Positions 36,222 to 44,890 of a DNA stretch of 64,000 nucleotides are shown one piece after another. The DNA lies in assembly GCA_016713925.1 (NCBI GenBank), contig JADJOH010000002.1, forward strand, positions 62,001-126,000, written 5' to 3'. Positions within the stretch are counted from its first letter, which is position 1. Every line of letters starts with the position of its first letter. Both the position numbers and the translations under genes were made by a program. This DNA comes from Bacteroidota bacterium (lineage in GTDB: Bacteria; Bacteroidota; Bacteroidia; AKYH767-A; OLB10). Under the pieces are notes generated by a model, which saw only the letters and a program-made list of their open reading frames with translations, ran no database searches and was not told where the DNA came from.

Positions 36222-36719
36222 ATGACCAGATTTTTCCGGTTATACATTCACTTCAGTGGTTCAGGTCTTCATTACATTAACATATTGTTAACATTCATTG
36301 CAGAATGTCACCATTTATGAAATTCATTTGCCGTACAGGACGCCTTAGTGTTTTAACCAGAATAAAGAATTGGTAGAGAAAAGTTCAGATTTTGTCTATG
36401 AAAAAGAGCAGTACATCTAATACTGTGCACCTTTCACAAGATCCGGATCATATGTACGTTCAATTGTAAATCACAACACCATTTCTCCATCAATCGCCAT
36501 TCATTTAATGTTAACATTCCACTCGCATTCACTACAGAAACATCAGCATACATTTCAAACTCCATAATCGACACTCCGTAAGAAAACGAATTGCATTTAC
36601 TATATATGAGTGCATCTTTGTCCTATCAAAATAAAAAAACACAACACGCTGTAACAAATCAAACGGCGAATGTGTCACAGATAAAAGAAATAATTAAACA
36701 GTACTAATAAAAAAAAACT
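36222..36719. other. Intergenic region, no gene seen
   Basis: About 500 AT-rich bases between the pspC terminator and the NTF2-like gene. A weak -7-like GCATCTTTG near 36612-36620 would give a leader of about 90 nt for the following gene. No repeat or RNA fold stands out by eye. Confidence 0.4.
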
Positions 36720-37247
36720 ATGAAAACAACCTATTCTTTCATGCGTCACTCATTCGCAGCCTTAATGGTAACAATGGGTTTACTCTTCGCTGGCAATGCA
36801 GCAAAAGCACAAGGCAATGCAGAAATTCCTGCCGACACCCGTGCTGAAATCGAACAACTGAACAAAGTCATTGAAAAGTCGTTAACGGCTAAAGATTTTG
36901 CCAGCATCATTGACCTTTACTCCGACGATGCGACCATTATGGTTCCCGGCGGACAAAAAATTCAAGGTAGAAAAGCCATCGCTGAATATTGGTATGGAAT
37001 GACATCTGCTAAGAGCATTAGATCTGAAATTACAGAACTTGGCGGCAACTCCAAAATGCTTTACCAGATTGGCAAATGGACCATCACTAAAGTAGAAAAT
37101 GGCGTTGAAAAATCAATGACAACCGATGTAGTGGTAGTTTGGAAAAGAGGAAATGACTACAGTTATAAAATACAGCTCAACAGTTCAAGCAATCCTGTGG
37201 CAAGTGCCATAAAGAAAAGTGATGTATTTGAAGCTGTCCAGCCATAA
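36720..37247 (+). CDS. Secreted NTF2-like/SnoaL-fold protein (DUF4440-type)
   Basis: A 175-residue protein with a signal peptide (cut near KAQ, about 31). The NTF2-like cone fold shows as EIEQLNKVIEKSLTAKDF, LYSDDATIMVPGG, IQGRKAIAEYW and VVVWKRGNDYSYKIQLN. Members may be small-molecule binders or hydrolases; no catalytic residues can be assigned. A terminator follows. Confidence 0.85.
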   Translation: MKTTYSFMRHSFAALMVTMGLLFAGNAAKAQGNAEIPADTRAEIEQLNKVIEKSLTAKDFASIIDLYSDDATIMVPGGQKIQGRKAIAEYWYGMTSAKSIRSEITELGGNSKMLYQIGKWTITKVENGVEKSMTTDVVVVWKRGNDYSYKIQLNSSSNPVASAIKKSDVFEAVQP

Positions 37248-37277
37248 AGATTAGCGTTTAGTTTGTAGGTTAGGTTT

Positions 37278-37313
37278 GAAAGGTCTCCTCCGTAAGGGAG
37301 ATCTTTCTTTTTA
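37278..37313 (+). terminator. Terminator after the NTF2-like gene
   Basis: GAAAGGTCTCC pairs with GGAGATCTTTC (one G-T pair) around an 8-nt loop, followed by TTTTTAT. It stands between convergent genes and may serve both. Confidence 0.75.
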
Positions 37314-37322
37314 TACCCCTTT

Positions 37323-38021
37323 TCAATCTTTCTTAAAATACTCGTCGGAAAGTCCCTTATTGAAAATATAATTTGAAAAGCTGATAATGATCTGACCCGT
37401 TTTCGGTTCTTTCTTATTCGGTTCAGCAGTCGACTTTGAATTTATATCCGCCGCAATCGCCTTCGGAATTTTAAACCGTTTCACATCAATCGTAAATATC
37501 ATTTTATCCGGTAAAGCATAATCACTCAAATTACCATGGACATAATCGATAAGCACTGTACCATTGGATTTTGTAGTCAGTTGTGACTTAACAATCAAAT
37601 CGCGAGCGGTATCTACCCAAATTTTAGCCAACACCAGATCAGTGGTATCAGATAGCGGAATCAGATTCAGAATCGTCACCATCTTTCCATTCTGGCTTTC
37701 ATTACCGGTGACAAATGCCATATACGCCTTTTCATCAGCCATCAATTGAAACAACTGATCGAAATTTTGTTTTGGCAAGATGGCAATCCCCTTCGACTTC
37801 ACTCTAAACTTATCAGGTGACTTAAAATACACTTTTGCACGCTGAGGCAATATCTTCAGAAACGAAATTCGCGCATCGATCAACGCATCCACCTGATAAT
37901 CTTTTACCGATGCAAACTTCTTGTTCACCTCACGCAATAAAGCCATTGCGTCGGGTGCGGTTTGACCTATAGCCAGGGACTTCGTCAATAAAACCAATAC
38001 CACTATAAACACGTTTTTCAT
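37323..38021 (-). CDS. LolA-like outer-membrane lipoprotein-sorting superfamily protein
   Basis: A 232-residue protein with a signal peptide (cut near IGQ, about 20). The LolA/LolB-like fold is indicated by EVNKKFASVKDYQVDALID, VYFKSPDKFRVKSKG, WVDTARDLIVKSQ and DYALPDKMIFTI. The start codon overlaps the stop of the upstream ABC permease by one base (TGATG), so the two are co-translated. It may carry lipid or lipoprotein, but it is not the canonical lolA. Confidence 0.78.
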   Translation of the reverse strand: MKNVFIVVLVLLTKSLAIGQTAPDAMALLREVNKKFASVKDYQVDALIDARISFLKILPQRAKVYFKSPDKFRVKSKGIAILPKQNFDQLFQLMADEKAYMAFVTGNESQNGKMVTILNLIPLSDTTDLVLAKIWVDTARDLIVKSQLTTKSNGTVLIDYVHGNLSDYALPDKMIFTIDVKRFKIPKAIAADINSKSTAEPNKKEPKTGQIIISFSNYIFNKGLSDEYFKKD

Positions 38022-38860
38022 CAGCTCAGAATATCTTTTTTACGAAATGCCATCATTGAAATACCAAAAAATAAAATTATATGAAACAGCAAGACAGAGA
38101 GTGAAAAGCCGATTTCGTCCCATTGCAATTCCTGATCAAACATATTTCTCCAGACGACCATATGTGTGGTAAACAGGAAGGGCTTGATCAAATCAAAAAA
38201 CGGAATATCCATTGTACCAATAATAGTGAACAGGATAATCACCGCCATCGTTGAAATAATGGGACCAATGGAATTTTCTGAAAAACAAGAGAGCAACATG
38301 GAAAAGGATGAGACCACCATTAAACTTAGAAAGGCAATCCCCAGCGCCGATAAAAATCGCCATAAAGTATCCTGCGACTGAAGTATCGTCAGTGCATCAC
38401 TTTTAATCACAATCAAATCTCCCGGACCAAAGAACCACAAACCCAGACCAAGCGCAAGAATACCCAACCAGAGCAATAAAAAGAAGACATAGACATTTCC
38501 TGCAATAAATTTTGCGGTCAGCAGTTGTCCACGACTTACCGGACGGGTAGCCAGCAAGCGAATCGTACCCATCGCACCTTCTCCGGAAATCAGGTCGCCG
38601 GTAACCAGAGCCACGAGCAATGGAATTTGAATGATCAGCGTTTGGAGGATGATAAAACAAACCAGATTGCCATTTAATATCTTTCCTTCCAATACAAAAT
38701 TCGTTTGCACCGGCGTTGTAATAAAACCGATGTAATTCAATCCATCGAGGTACATCGCCAGATGAATCAGTCCCACGATCACCGTAATCGCCACAAAACC
38801 AATGTAACTCCTTGGTTTAGCGGCAATTTTAATAAGTTCGGCCTTTACAATATTCCACAT
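38021..38860 (-). CDS. ABC-2 type transporter permease
   Basis: About 279 residues with six membrane segments in the ABC-2 pattern. A first helix follows the amphipathic start MWNIVKAELIKIAAKPRSY. The family loop GDLISGEGAMGTIRLLATRPVSRGQ is present, and the protein ends with FRKKDILS. The frame is open to 38899, but M at 38860 is the family start. No ATP-binding subunit gene is adjacent, so its ATPase must be encoded elsewhere. It is coupled to the LolA-like gene. Confidence 0.87.
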   Translation of the reverse strand: MWNIVKAELIKIAAKPRSYIGFVAITVIVGLIHLAMYLDGLNYIGFITTPVQTNFVLEGKILNGNLVCFIILQTLIIQIPLLVALVTGDLISGEGAMGTIRLLATRPVSRGQLLTAKFIAGNVYVFFLLLWLGILALGLGLWFFGPGDLIVIKSDALTILQSQDTLWRFLSALGIAFLSLMVVSSFSMLLSCFSENSIGPIISTMAVIILFTIIGTMDIPFFDLIKPFLFTTHMVVWRNMFDQELQWDEIGFSLSVLLFHIILFFGISMMAFRKKDILS

Positions 38861-39004
38861 AAAATACCCGGATTCATCGTTGACATGTAGCACAAACATA
38901 TAAAACTAGTGAATTGTTCACCAAAGGCGGGCAATTCACAAGCAAGGGTTAAAAAATTCCGGGATAGTTGGTATTGAGAACATAGAACCTATTACATTTA
39001 CATC

Positions 39005-39319
39005 ATGATATTCGCATTCGTAAAATCAATTCCGGCCTGGGCTAAGAACAAATATGTGCTGACGGTTATTGCCTTCGCTGTTTGGATCAGTTTCTTCGAC
39101 CGCAACGACCTTTACTCACAGTACAGCTACCGGAAACAATTGGAAAAACTCGAAGTGGATAAACAATATTACCTCGCTGAAATCGAGAAAAACAAAATCG
39201 ACATGAAGGAACTCATGTCAGACCCTGAACATCTTGAAAAATATGCACGCGAGCATTATTTGATGAAAAGAGACAATGAAGAAATTTTTCTGATTGAAGA
39301 AGTAGCTGTACAAGAATAG
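39005..39319 (+). CDS. Septum formation initiator family protein (FtsB/DivIC-like)
   Basis: A 104-residue bitopic protein with one membrane helix (about 17-33), a coiled coil (about 40-75, YRKQLEKLEVDKQYYLAEIE) and the FtsB/DivIC end motif DPEHLEKYAREHYLMKRDNE. It should sit at the division septum with FtsL and FtsQ homologues. Size and order are typical. It stands alone. Confidence 0.9.
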   Translation: MIFAFVKSIPAWAKNKYVLTVIAFAVWISFFDRNDLYSQYSYRKQLEKLEVDKQYYLAEIEKNKIDMKELMSDPEHLEKYAREHYLMKRDNEEIFLIEEVAVQE

Positions 39320-39376
39320 TACTTTTGCTATCATTAAATTTTAGGTGGATTTTAATTTACGGTAGTATTAGAGCAG

Positions 39377-39418
39377 CTACCAGCTTCCGGCTACCAGCTT
39401 CCGGCTACAGTTACCAGG
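39377..39418. repeat. Three 14-bp tandem units (CTACCAGCTTCCGG)
   Basis: Two exact copies at 39377-39390 and 39391-39404 and a degenerate third, in the 195-bp gap between ftsB-like and bestrophin genes. Nothing else is seen in the gap. Confidence 0.7.
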
Positions 39419-39514
39419 TTAAAGTTTAAAGTTCTGATAGAATTTTTGGTTTACAGCTATCGAAAATTTAATGTGTGAAATGATCAACTTTTAAAACAAG
39501 TAGTATTATTCAAA

Positions 39515-40384
39515 TTAAAAATTTAAAATTTCTTTTACGGATTTACGGATACCGGTGGCGATTTCATCTGTGGGGAGATCATTGGCATCAGAACCGAAAG
39601 GATCTTCGATTTCTTCGGCGCTGAGTTCAAGACTTGCCAGCACATAAAATATGATTGCAACAACGGGCACGGTAAAATAGCCAAGTGAAAACACAAAACC
39701 GAAGGGTAAGGTCATCACATAAAGAAACATGAATTTTTTCAGGAAAACCGAATAAGAATAGGGAATCGGGGTATTTCGGATCCTTTCGCAGGCACCTGTA
39801 GCTTCCGTAAAGTTGGTTAATTCCGGCTGGAGGAACAAAAGATGCTCTGTTTTTAACTTCCCGGATTTTTCGAGTGCAATAGTGTATTTCATGATCTGGC
39901 TCACAATTTTATTGGGGAGATGTGTTCCGCCGGTATCAACAACGGCAAATCCTTCTGCAGGCTCCAGTTCTTCCTCAAGGTGTACTCTGCGCAGATGGTT
40001 CTTCAACGCAAATGCGAAATTGGGGATCATCACACTGTAGTAACCCACCTCCTGCGGCACCAACGCCTGTACTTTTAATGCGAGATTACGACTCGAATTC
40101 ACGAGCCCTCCCCATACTTTCCTACCCTCCCACCAACGCTCATACGCGGTGTTGGTGCGAAACACAAGCAGCAATGAAATCACCATGCCCAAAGAAGTAT
40201 GTATCAATGAAAGATTCTTCACATGACTCTTGTCGCTCAGCTTCCAGACTTCTGATTCCAGCCAGGTAATCAATCCCGCATAAATGGAAAGCACTACAAT
40301 CAAGGGCAGCAATTTTCGAAAGGTATCGGCTTTATGAAATTTAAAAATGATGAGAAACCAATCCTTGGGGTTGTAGCGAATCAT
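39515..40384 (-). CDS. Bestrophin family ion channel
   Basis: A 289-residue membrane protein. The family motifs are LGMVISLLLVFRTNTAYERWWEGRK, given here as positions of about 63-87, then WGGLVNSSRNL and the C-terminal pore region PFGFVFSLGYFTVPVVAI. Bacterial bestrophins are pentameric ion channels in the inner membrane. A -7 box TAATTTTG sits 4 nt before the ATG. Confidence 0.92.
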   Translation of the reverse strand: MIRYNPKDWFLIIFKFHKADTFRKLLPLIVVLSIYAGLITWLESEVWKLSDKSHVKNLSLIHTSLGMVISLLLVFRTNTAYERWWEGRKVWGGLVNSSRNLALKVQALVPQEVGYYSVMIPNFAFALKNHLRRVHLEEELEPAEGFAVVDTGGTHLPNKIVSQIMKYTIALEKSGKLKTEHLLFLQPELTNFTEATGACERIRNTPIPYSYSVFLKKFMFLYVMTLPFGFVFSLGYFTVPVVAIIFYVLASLELSAEEIEDPFGSDANDLPTDEIATGIRKSVKEILNF

Positions 40385-40388
40385 GATG

Positions 40389-40396
40389 CAAAATTA
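40389..40396 (-). promoter_or_regulatory. -7 box TAATTTTG, 4 nt before the bestrophin ATG
   Basis: This matches TAnnTTTG on the minus strand; near-leaderless geometry. Confidence 0.45.
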
Positions 40397-40760
40397 ACCA
40401 CAAAGCAGCAAAATACTCCTCTTTTGAATATTATTTTAGAGGGGAAAGTGTTTCATCGAATGGAATAGTAACTTTTTGCTGCTGGCCGCTCGCATCTGGC
40501 TGCTTGCTTTTTTCTAGTCGCCTCTGACTGCACATGCATCTGCAGGTGTCGCTAAGATCGCGAGAATTCGCGACGCAGGGTTCGCAGGGAATTATCATAA
40601 TAAATCATAATAATCATTAGCAATCTGCGGCCTATCAAAATTTTATTGAAAATCCGGTTTTTTCAAATTGAATCCGTCAATTCAAACCTCAGATGGCGAC
40701 GAATAGCAATGCTTTCAATTTGAAAATATTTAAATTACCGAAAATAATGAATTGATTTTA

Positions 40761-40830
40761 GATGAATGTAGATTTTCGTCCTCGAAGGAGTTTTCCTTTT
40801 TAACCACTAAGGCACTAAAGGGCACTAAGG
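40761..40830. repeat. Dispersed CACTAAG repeat, copy 2 (partial)
   Basis: It has the same ~50-bp leader as at 17291 and 61472 (CTCGAAGGAGTTTTCC then TAACCACTAAGG), but the closing half is missing. The remainder of the 524-bp gap from 40385 to the IS element holds a small TCGCGA...TCGCGA palindrome near 40555 and no gene. Confidence 0.7.
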
Positions 40831-40908
40831 ATCACGGAGGACTTTTATTATAACAATAACTTTATATTTATTTCAAAATTTTCAAGCCTTCATTCAAATC
40901 ATTCATCA

Positions 40909-42406
40909 TCCCGAGACTTCGCATAGGCGTCAAGCTTAAGCAGCGCATTTTTCATATTTTTCCATTGTATTTATCCTATCGTTTCTTTTCTCGTATCTAC
41001 AATATTTCTCTAATTGCATTTTAATCTTTTCGTCGTTTTCGGATGTTAAGATTGAATGGAGATGTTGGGAGAAGAACTTTGCCAATTTCATAAGGCTAAA
41101 ATAGCGTTCTCCTTCTTTCAGTTTATTCTCATTCGTGTAATGGTTCATCCAAATAATTTGAAAAATGATTATCTGTAGAAGCATTAAATATATAACACAT
41201 GTAATGCGATATGGATTTTTACATTCATTCGGGATTATTTCTTCTAGAGAAAAATGACTTTTCCACGTTTTGAAAATTGTTTCTATTCTCCATCTTAGAC
41301 CATATACTTGTCCTATCTCTTTTCTTGAACATATTTCAGCAGGCACGTTTGTAAGCAAAATGGTATAGCCTAACTGATTGTAATATTCAAGACTGTGATT
41401 CATTCTTTTGTCTCTGTTTTTCCTCTCTTTCCTTCTTCTTTCATTTGCCTTGTCTTTAGGCAGTGCCGTAACAACCATTCTCATTTTCAATTGTTCTGTC
41501 TTTCCCACCAATACATATCCATCAAACCAGCCCTTTTTCCCAAGGAGTTTCTTAAAAGTCAACTCCTTTCCTGATTTTTCATCATAAATTTTTGTGCCGA
41601 ATTTTTTTCTGGATATTAAAAATACGCCATTTGAAATGAGTAGCCTTTGAACCGATATTACTTGAAAACCAAGATCGCGTAAAATCAAATCACCTGGCTT
41701 TAAGTAGGAGAGGACATTGGGTGAAAGACTTTGGTCATTATTAGCAAAACTGTGGATGTCAAGAAATGAAAAATTGTTTTTTGTAAAGTTGTATAAAGCA
41801 TGAATTTTTGCCACAGATTTCTTTTCTCCTCTTGAAACATTCCCTGGAAAATATTTTGCCAATTTAACTGGTAAATTAGTAGCTGTGCAGTCTTCAACAA
41901 ATATTGCTTTGAATTTCTCCGAGATAATATTAATCTCTTCACATTGAACTGAATTTAGGGTGGAGGCTAGCTTTTCTTCAAAAATTAGTTTTAGCATGTT
42001 CTCTGTTTTGTAGTTCATCCGCTCCTCAACTGCCTGCTTAGTTAAGCTAATACCATTTATTACAGCTATTTCTGAAGCCCAACTGTCAAATGATTTTAAT
42101 TTTTTTGATGTCATAATCATAAATCCTAAAATGAGGTTATAGGGTCTAATCTTGCCGTCCTTTCTTCCTATGAAACCAGTAAGCTTTGCAATTTTGTTGA
42201 TTAATTGTTTATCGCTTTTATTGAAAATTATACTTTCTTTGTTGTGGGATTTACCTCCCTTGGAGTTGTTTGTTTTCATTATTCGAAGTATTGAAATACA
42301 AACAGCTCCTTTTTTTCTCTTCGTTTAGTTGATTATAAGCACTTTTTCTCTACATTTCGTTGTTAATTACCCAATTTAGCCTTGACGCCTATGCGAGGCT
42401 TCGGGA
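40909..42406 (-). mobile_element. IS4-family insertion sequence
   Basis: A 1498-bp element with 30-bp imperfect terminal inverted repeats at 40909-40938 and 42377-42406, sharing the inner core TCGCATAGGCGTCAAG. It encodes one transposase whose stop codon lies in the left repeat. No clear target-site duplication is visible by eye. The element appears intact. Confidence 0.88.
40936..42279 (-). CDS. IS4-family DDE transposase
   Basis: A 447-residue transposase. The catalytic triad is visible: D in FVEDCTATNLP, D in DLILRDLGFQ and E in the Y-(2)-R-(3)-E-(6)-K signature YGLRWRIETIFKTWK. All signature residues are present, so it is probably active. The coding strand is rich in A and T compared with its neighbours, in keeping with an acquired element. 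Confidence 0.92.
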   Translation of the reverse strand: MKTNNSKGGKSHNKESIIFNKSDKQLINKIAKLTGFIGRKDGKIRPYNLILGFMIMTSKKLKSFDSWASEIAVINGISLTKQAVEERMNYKTENMLKLIFEEKLASTLNSVQCEEINIISEKFKAIFVEDCTATNLPVKLAKYFPGNVSRGEKKSVAKIHALYNFTKNNFSFLDIHSFANNDQSLSPNVLSYLKPGDLILRDLGFQVISVQRLLISNGVFLISRKKFGTKIYDEKSGKELTFKKLLGKKGWFDGYVLVGKTEQLKMRMVVTALPKDKANERRRKERKNRDKRMNHSLEYYNQLGYTILLTNVPAEICSRKEIGQVYGLRWRIETIFKTWKSHFSLEEIIPNECKNPYRITCVIYLMLLQIIIFQIIWMNHYTNENKLKEGERYFSLMKLAKFFSQHLHSILTSENDEKIKMQLEKYCRYEKRNDRINTMEKYEKCAA

Positions 42407-42432
42407 CAACCACTCATCAATTCATCAATTCA

Positions 42433-44004
42433 TCAATTCCCCGTATACTCTCCGTACACTTTACGCAGCACATCGGAAATTTCGCCGAGGGTGGTGTAGT
42501 TGTCGACGGCGGTGAGGATATGCGGCATGAGGTTGGATCCGTCACGGGCGGCGGACTCGAGGTGTTGGAGTTGCTGTTGAACGAAGCTTGCATTGCGGTT
42601 GGATTTTAACGCCGCTAATTTCTCTGTCTGGATGATACGAATGCTATCGTTTACGGTGAGGATATCATCAAAGGGTGGTTCCTTCAGGGTGAATTTATTG
42701 ACGCCAACAATGACTTTCTCCGTGGACTCAATATCTTTTTGGTATTTGTAAGCCGAGTCTGCAATTTCCTTCTGGATGAAACCCTGTTCAATGGCTGCTA
42801 CCGCCCCTCCCATCTTATCAATGCGTGTGATGTAATCCCATGCTTTTCGTTCTACTTCCGCCGTGAGCCATTCTACGTAATAACTTCCGCCTAATGGATC
42901 GACCGTTTGCGTAGCACGGCTTTCGTGTGCGATGATTTGCTGTGTACGCAAGGCGATGCGGGCTGCGTCTTCAGTAGGTAAGGCGAGAGCTTCATCGAAT
43001 CCGTTGGTATGCAATGATTGTGTTCCTCCTAAAACTGCCGCCAAAGCCTGAATGGTAACACGGGTGATATTATTATGCGGTTGTTGTGCAGTGAGGGTGG
43101 ATCCTCCCGTCTGTGTATGGAAACGGAGCATCTGTGCCCGCGGATCAGTAGCACCTAAATCCTTTGTAATCTTTGCCCACATGCGTCGTGCCGCTCTGAA
43201 CTTCGCCACTTCTTCAAAAAGATTGTTGTGCGCGTTGAAGAAAAAAGACATTCGTTTTGCAAAGACATTTATATCCAATCCCTGGCTAATTGCCGCTTCG
43301 AGATAGGCTTTTCCATCTGCCAGGGTAAATGCGAGTTCCTGAACGGCATCTGCACCGGCCTCACGGATATGGTATCCCGAAACAGAAATGGTATTCCACT
43401 TGGGTAATTCGGCAGCGCACCAGGCGAAAATATCGGTGATGATTTTCATGCTGGGCTTCGGCGGATAAATATAAGTGCCTCTGGCAGCATACTCTTTCAA
43501 AATATCGTTTTGTATCGTTCCGGAAACGTTGGCAAGATTTGCTCCCTGTCGTTTTGCTAAAGCTACATACATGCTGAGTAAAACAGCGGCAGTGGCATTG
43601 ATGGTCATGGAGGTGGTGATTTTCTCCAATTCGATACCGTTAAACAAGATCTCCATATCCTCCAGCGAATCAATGGCGACGCCCGCTTTACCTACTTCTC
43701 CCTCTGAAAGCGCATGGTCCGAGTCGTAACCAATTTGAGTAGGTAAATCAAAGGCAACAGAGAGTCCTGTTGTCCCTTGCTTCAATAAAAAATGATACCT
43801 CTCGTTACTTTCTTCCGCTGTAGAAAACCCTGCGTACTGGCGCATGGTCCAGAGTTTGCCACGATACATATCCTGCTGCACACCACGGGTAAAGGGAAAT
43901 TGCCCTGCATCTTCATTGACAGGAATGGCTTTGGTATAAATCCGTTCTATTTCAATACCCGCATCGGTAGCAATGGCTTTGTTCTTTATTTTCTCGTCTG
44001 ACAT
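42433..44004 (-). CDS. Methylmalonyl-CoA mutase family protein, large (catalytic) subunit
   Basis: A 523-residue acyl-CoA mutase barrel with TMRQYAGFSTAEESN, AFDLPTQIGYDSDH, SGTIQNDILKEYAARGTYI and TGGSTLTAQQPHNN. The Tyr of RQYAGF and the Arg of the AARGTY stretch fit methylmalonyl-CoA rather than isobutyryl-CoA mutases, as far as memory of the family allows. The C-terminal B12-binding domain is absent, so a separate small subunit must exist; it is not in this window. The substrate would be succinyl-/methylmalonyl-CoA. A membrane-anchored hypothetical lies 10 nt upstream in the same unit. Confidence 0.9.
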   Translation of the reverse strand: MSDEKIKNKAIATDAGIEIERIYTKAIPVNEDAGQFPFTRGVQQDMYRGKLWTMRQYAGFSTAEESNERYHFLLKQGTTGLSVAFDLPTQIGYDSDHALSEGEVGKAGVAIDSLEDMEILFNGIELEKITTSMTINATAAVLLSMYVALAKRQGANLANVSGTIQNDILKEYAARGTYIYPPKPSMKIITDIFAWCAAELPKWNTISVSGYHIREAGADAVQELAFTLADGKAYLEAAISQGLDINVFAKRMSFFFNAHNNLFEEVAKFRAARRMWAKITKDLGATDPRAQMLRFHTQTGGSTLTAQQPHNNITRVTIQALAAVLGGTQSLHTNGFDEALALPTEDAARIALRTQQIIAHESRATQTVDPLGGSYYVEWLTAEVERKAWDYITRIDKMGGAVAAIEQGFIQKEIADSAYKYQKDIESTEKVIVGVNKFTLKEPPFDDILTVNDSIRIIQTEKLAALKSNRNASFVQQQLQHLESAARDGSNLMPHILTAVDNYTTLGEISDVLRKVYGEYTGN

Positions 44005-44014
44005 GGGGGAATGA

Positions 44015-44545
44015 TTAGAATAATTGGGCTACTTCCGATTTCAATATGTTTAATGCGCGTTGCGTCGGGAATTCTTCCTTTTCGAGTATGGAATCAAAAA
44101 TTTTCTTGCTGAGTTGATAAGCAGGTGCTTCCGGATCGAGAGAAGAGGCGGCAGCATTGACCTGTCGTGCTACTTCTTCTTTTGCATTTCGAACGATGGT
44201 CCACAGGGGTACAGAAATGTAAATCTGCTGTGCATAATTATGCTCAAATTCCCCTCTGATCGTCTCTAATAACTTTTGCTGGAATTCAATCACCGTTAAG
44301 CCCGGCTCATATTGATTGAGCAATAAGACATTGGGAGAAATCCGTTCGAGATAAATGGAAAGGCGCTCATAGGCCTGCAAACGCAAGGGCATCATGTCCT
44401 TTTGCTGACCGGCTCGCAGCTCGAGTACTTTTAAAGCGGACTCGCGTTGCAGAAATCGCTTTACTAACAGCCAGGAGGTGAGAAATACAAGCAACGAAGG
44501 AGCCAGATATACAAGGAAATCAAGAATGCCCTGCGGAATGTCCAT
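44015..44545 (-). CDS. Conserved hypothetical protein with one N-terminal membrane helix
   Basis: A 176-residue protein: membrane segment at about 9-28 (LVYLAPSLLVFLTSWLLV), then a charged, helical cytoplasmic domain with LRLQAYERLSIYLERISP and EFEHNYAQQIYIS. Related proteins are common in Bacteroidota, often next to acyl-CoA mutase genes, with no known function. It precedes the mutase gene by 10 nt, so the two are co-transcribed. Confidence 0.75.
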   Translation of the reverse strand: MDIPQGILDFLVYLAPSLLVFLTSWLLVKRFLQRESALKVLELRAGQQKDMMPLRLQAYERLSIYLERISPNVLLLNQYEPGLTVIEFQQKLLETIRGEFEHNYAQQIYISVPLWTIVRNAKEEVARQVNAAASSLDPEAPAYQLSKKIFDSILEKEEFPTQRALNILKSEVAQLF

Positions 44546-44858
44546 GGATTATTATTTTTTTTGCAAATATCGTAATATTGATGATGTGTTTAATCGCAGA
44601 TTTCGTTACCCTTTTTGAGATATCCATTTATGGCTGATTTTTTAAAAACCCGATTTAAAAATTTTTCAACTGCATCTTAATAAATCTATGAAGTTCTGAG
44701 TAGCAGCTGAACAGGAAATAACTATTATGGTCCAATTTTCCTGTTTCATTCATTTTAAGAGGTTTAAGCCAAAATTTAGCCTTAATTCAGGATAATTTCG
44801 GATGTACGAAAGTCTAAAACACTGTTTACCAGCAATCTTTTGCACAGTCTTTTTTTGA

Positions 44859-44866
44859 TAGTTTTG
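44859..44866 (+). promoter_or_regulatory. -7 box TAGTTTTG for the aminotransferase gene
   Basis: This matches TAnnTTTG, with TTTG at 44839-44842 upstream (16-bp spacing, short). The rest of the 345-bp gap from 44546 is AT-rich with no gene. Confidence 0.45.
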
Positions 44867-44890
44867 CAATGAAAATCTGAGAGAAGCGTA

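Noticed and set aside
42433..44545. Cobalamin riboswitch upstream of the mutase genes
   Set aside because: No conserved B12-box-like sequence was seen in the region before 44545.
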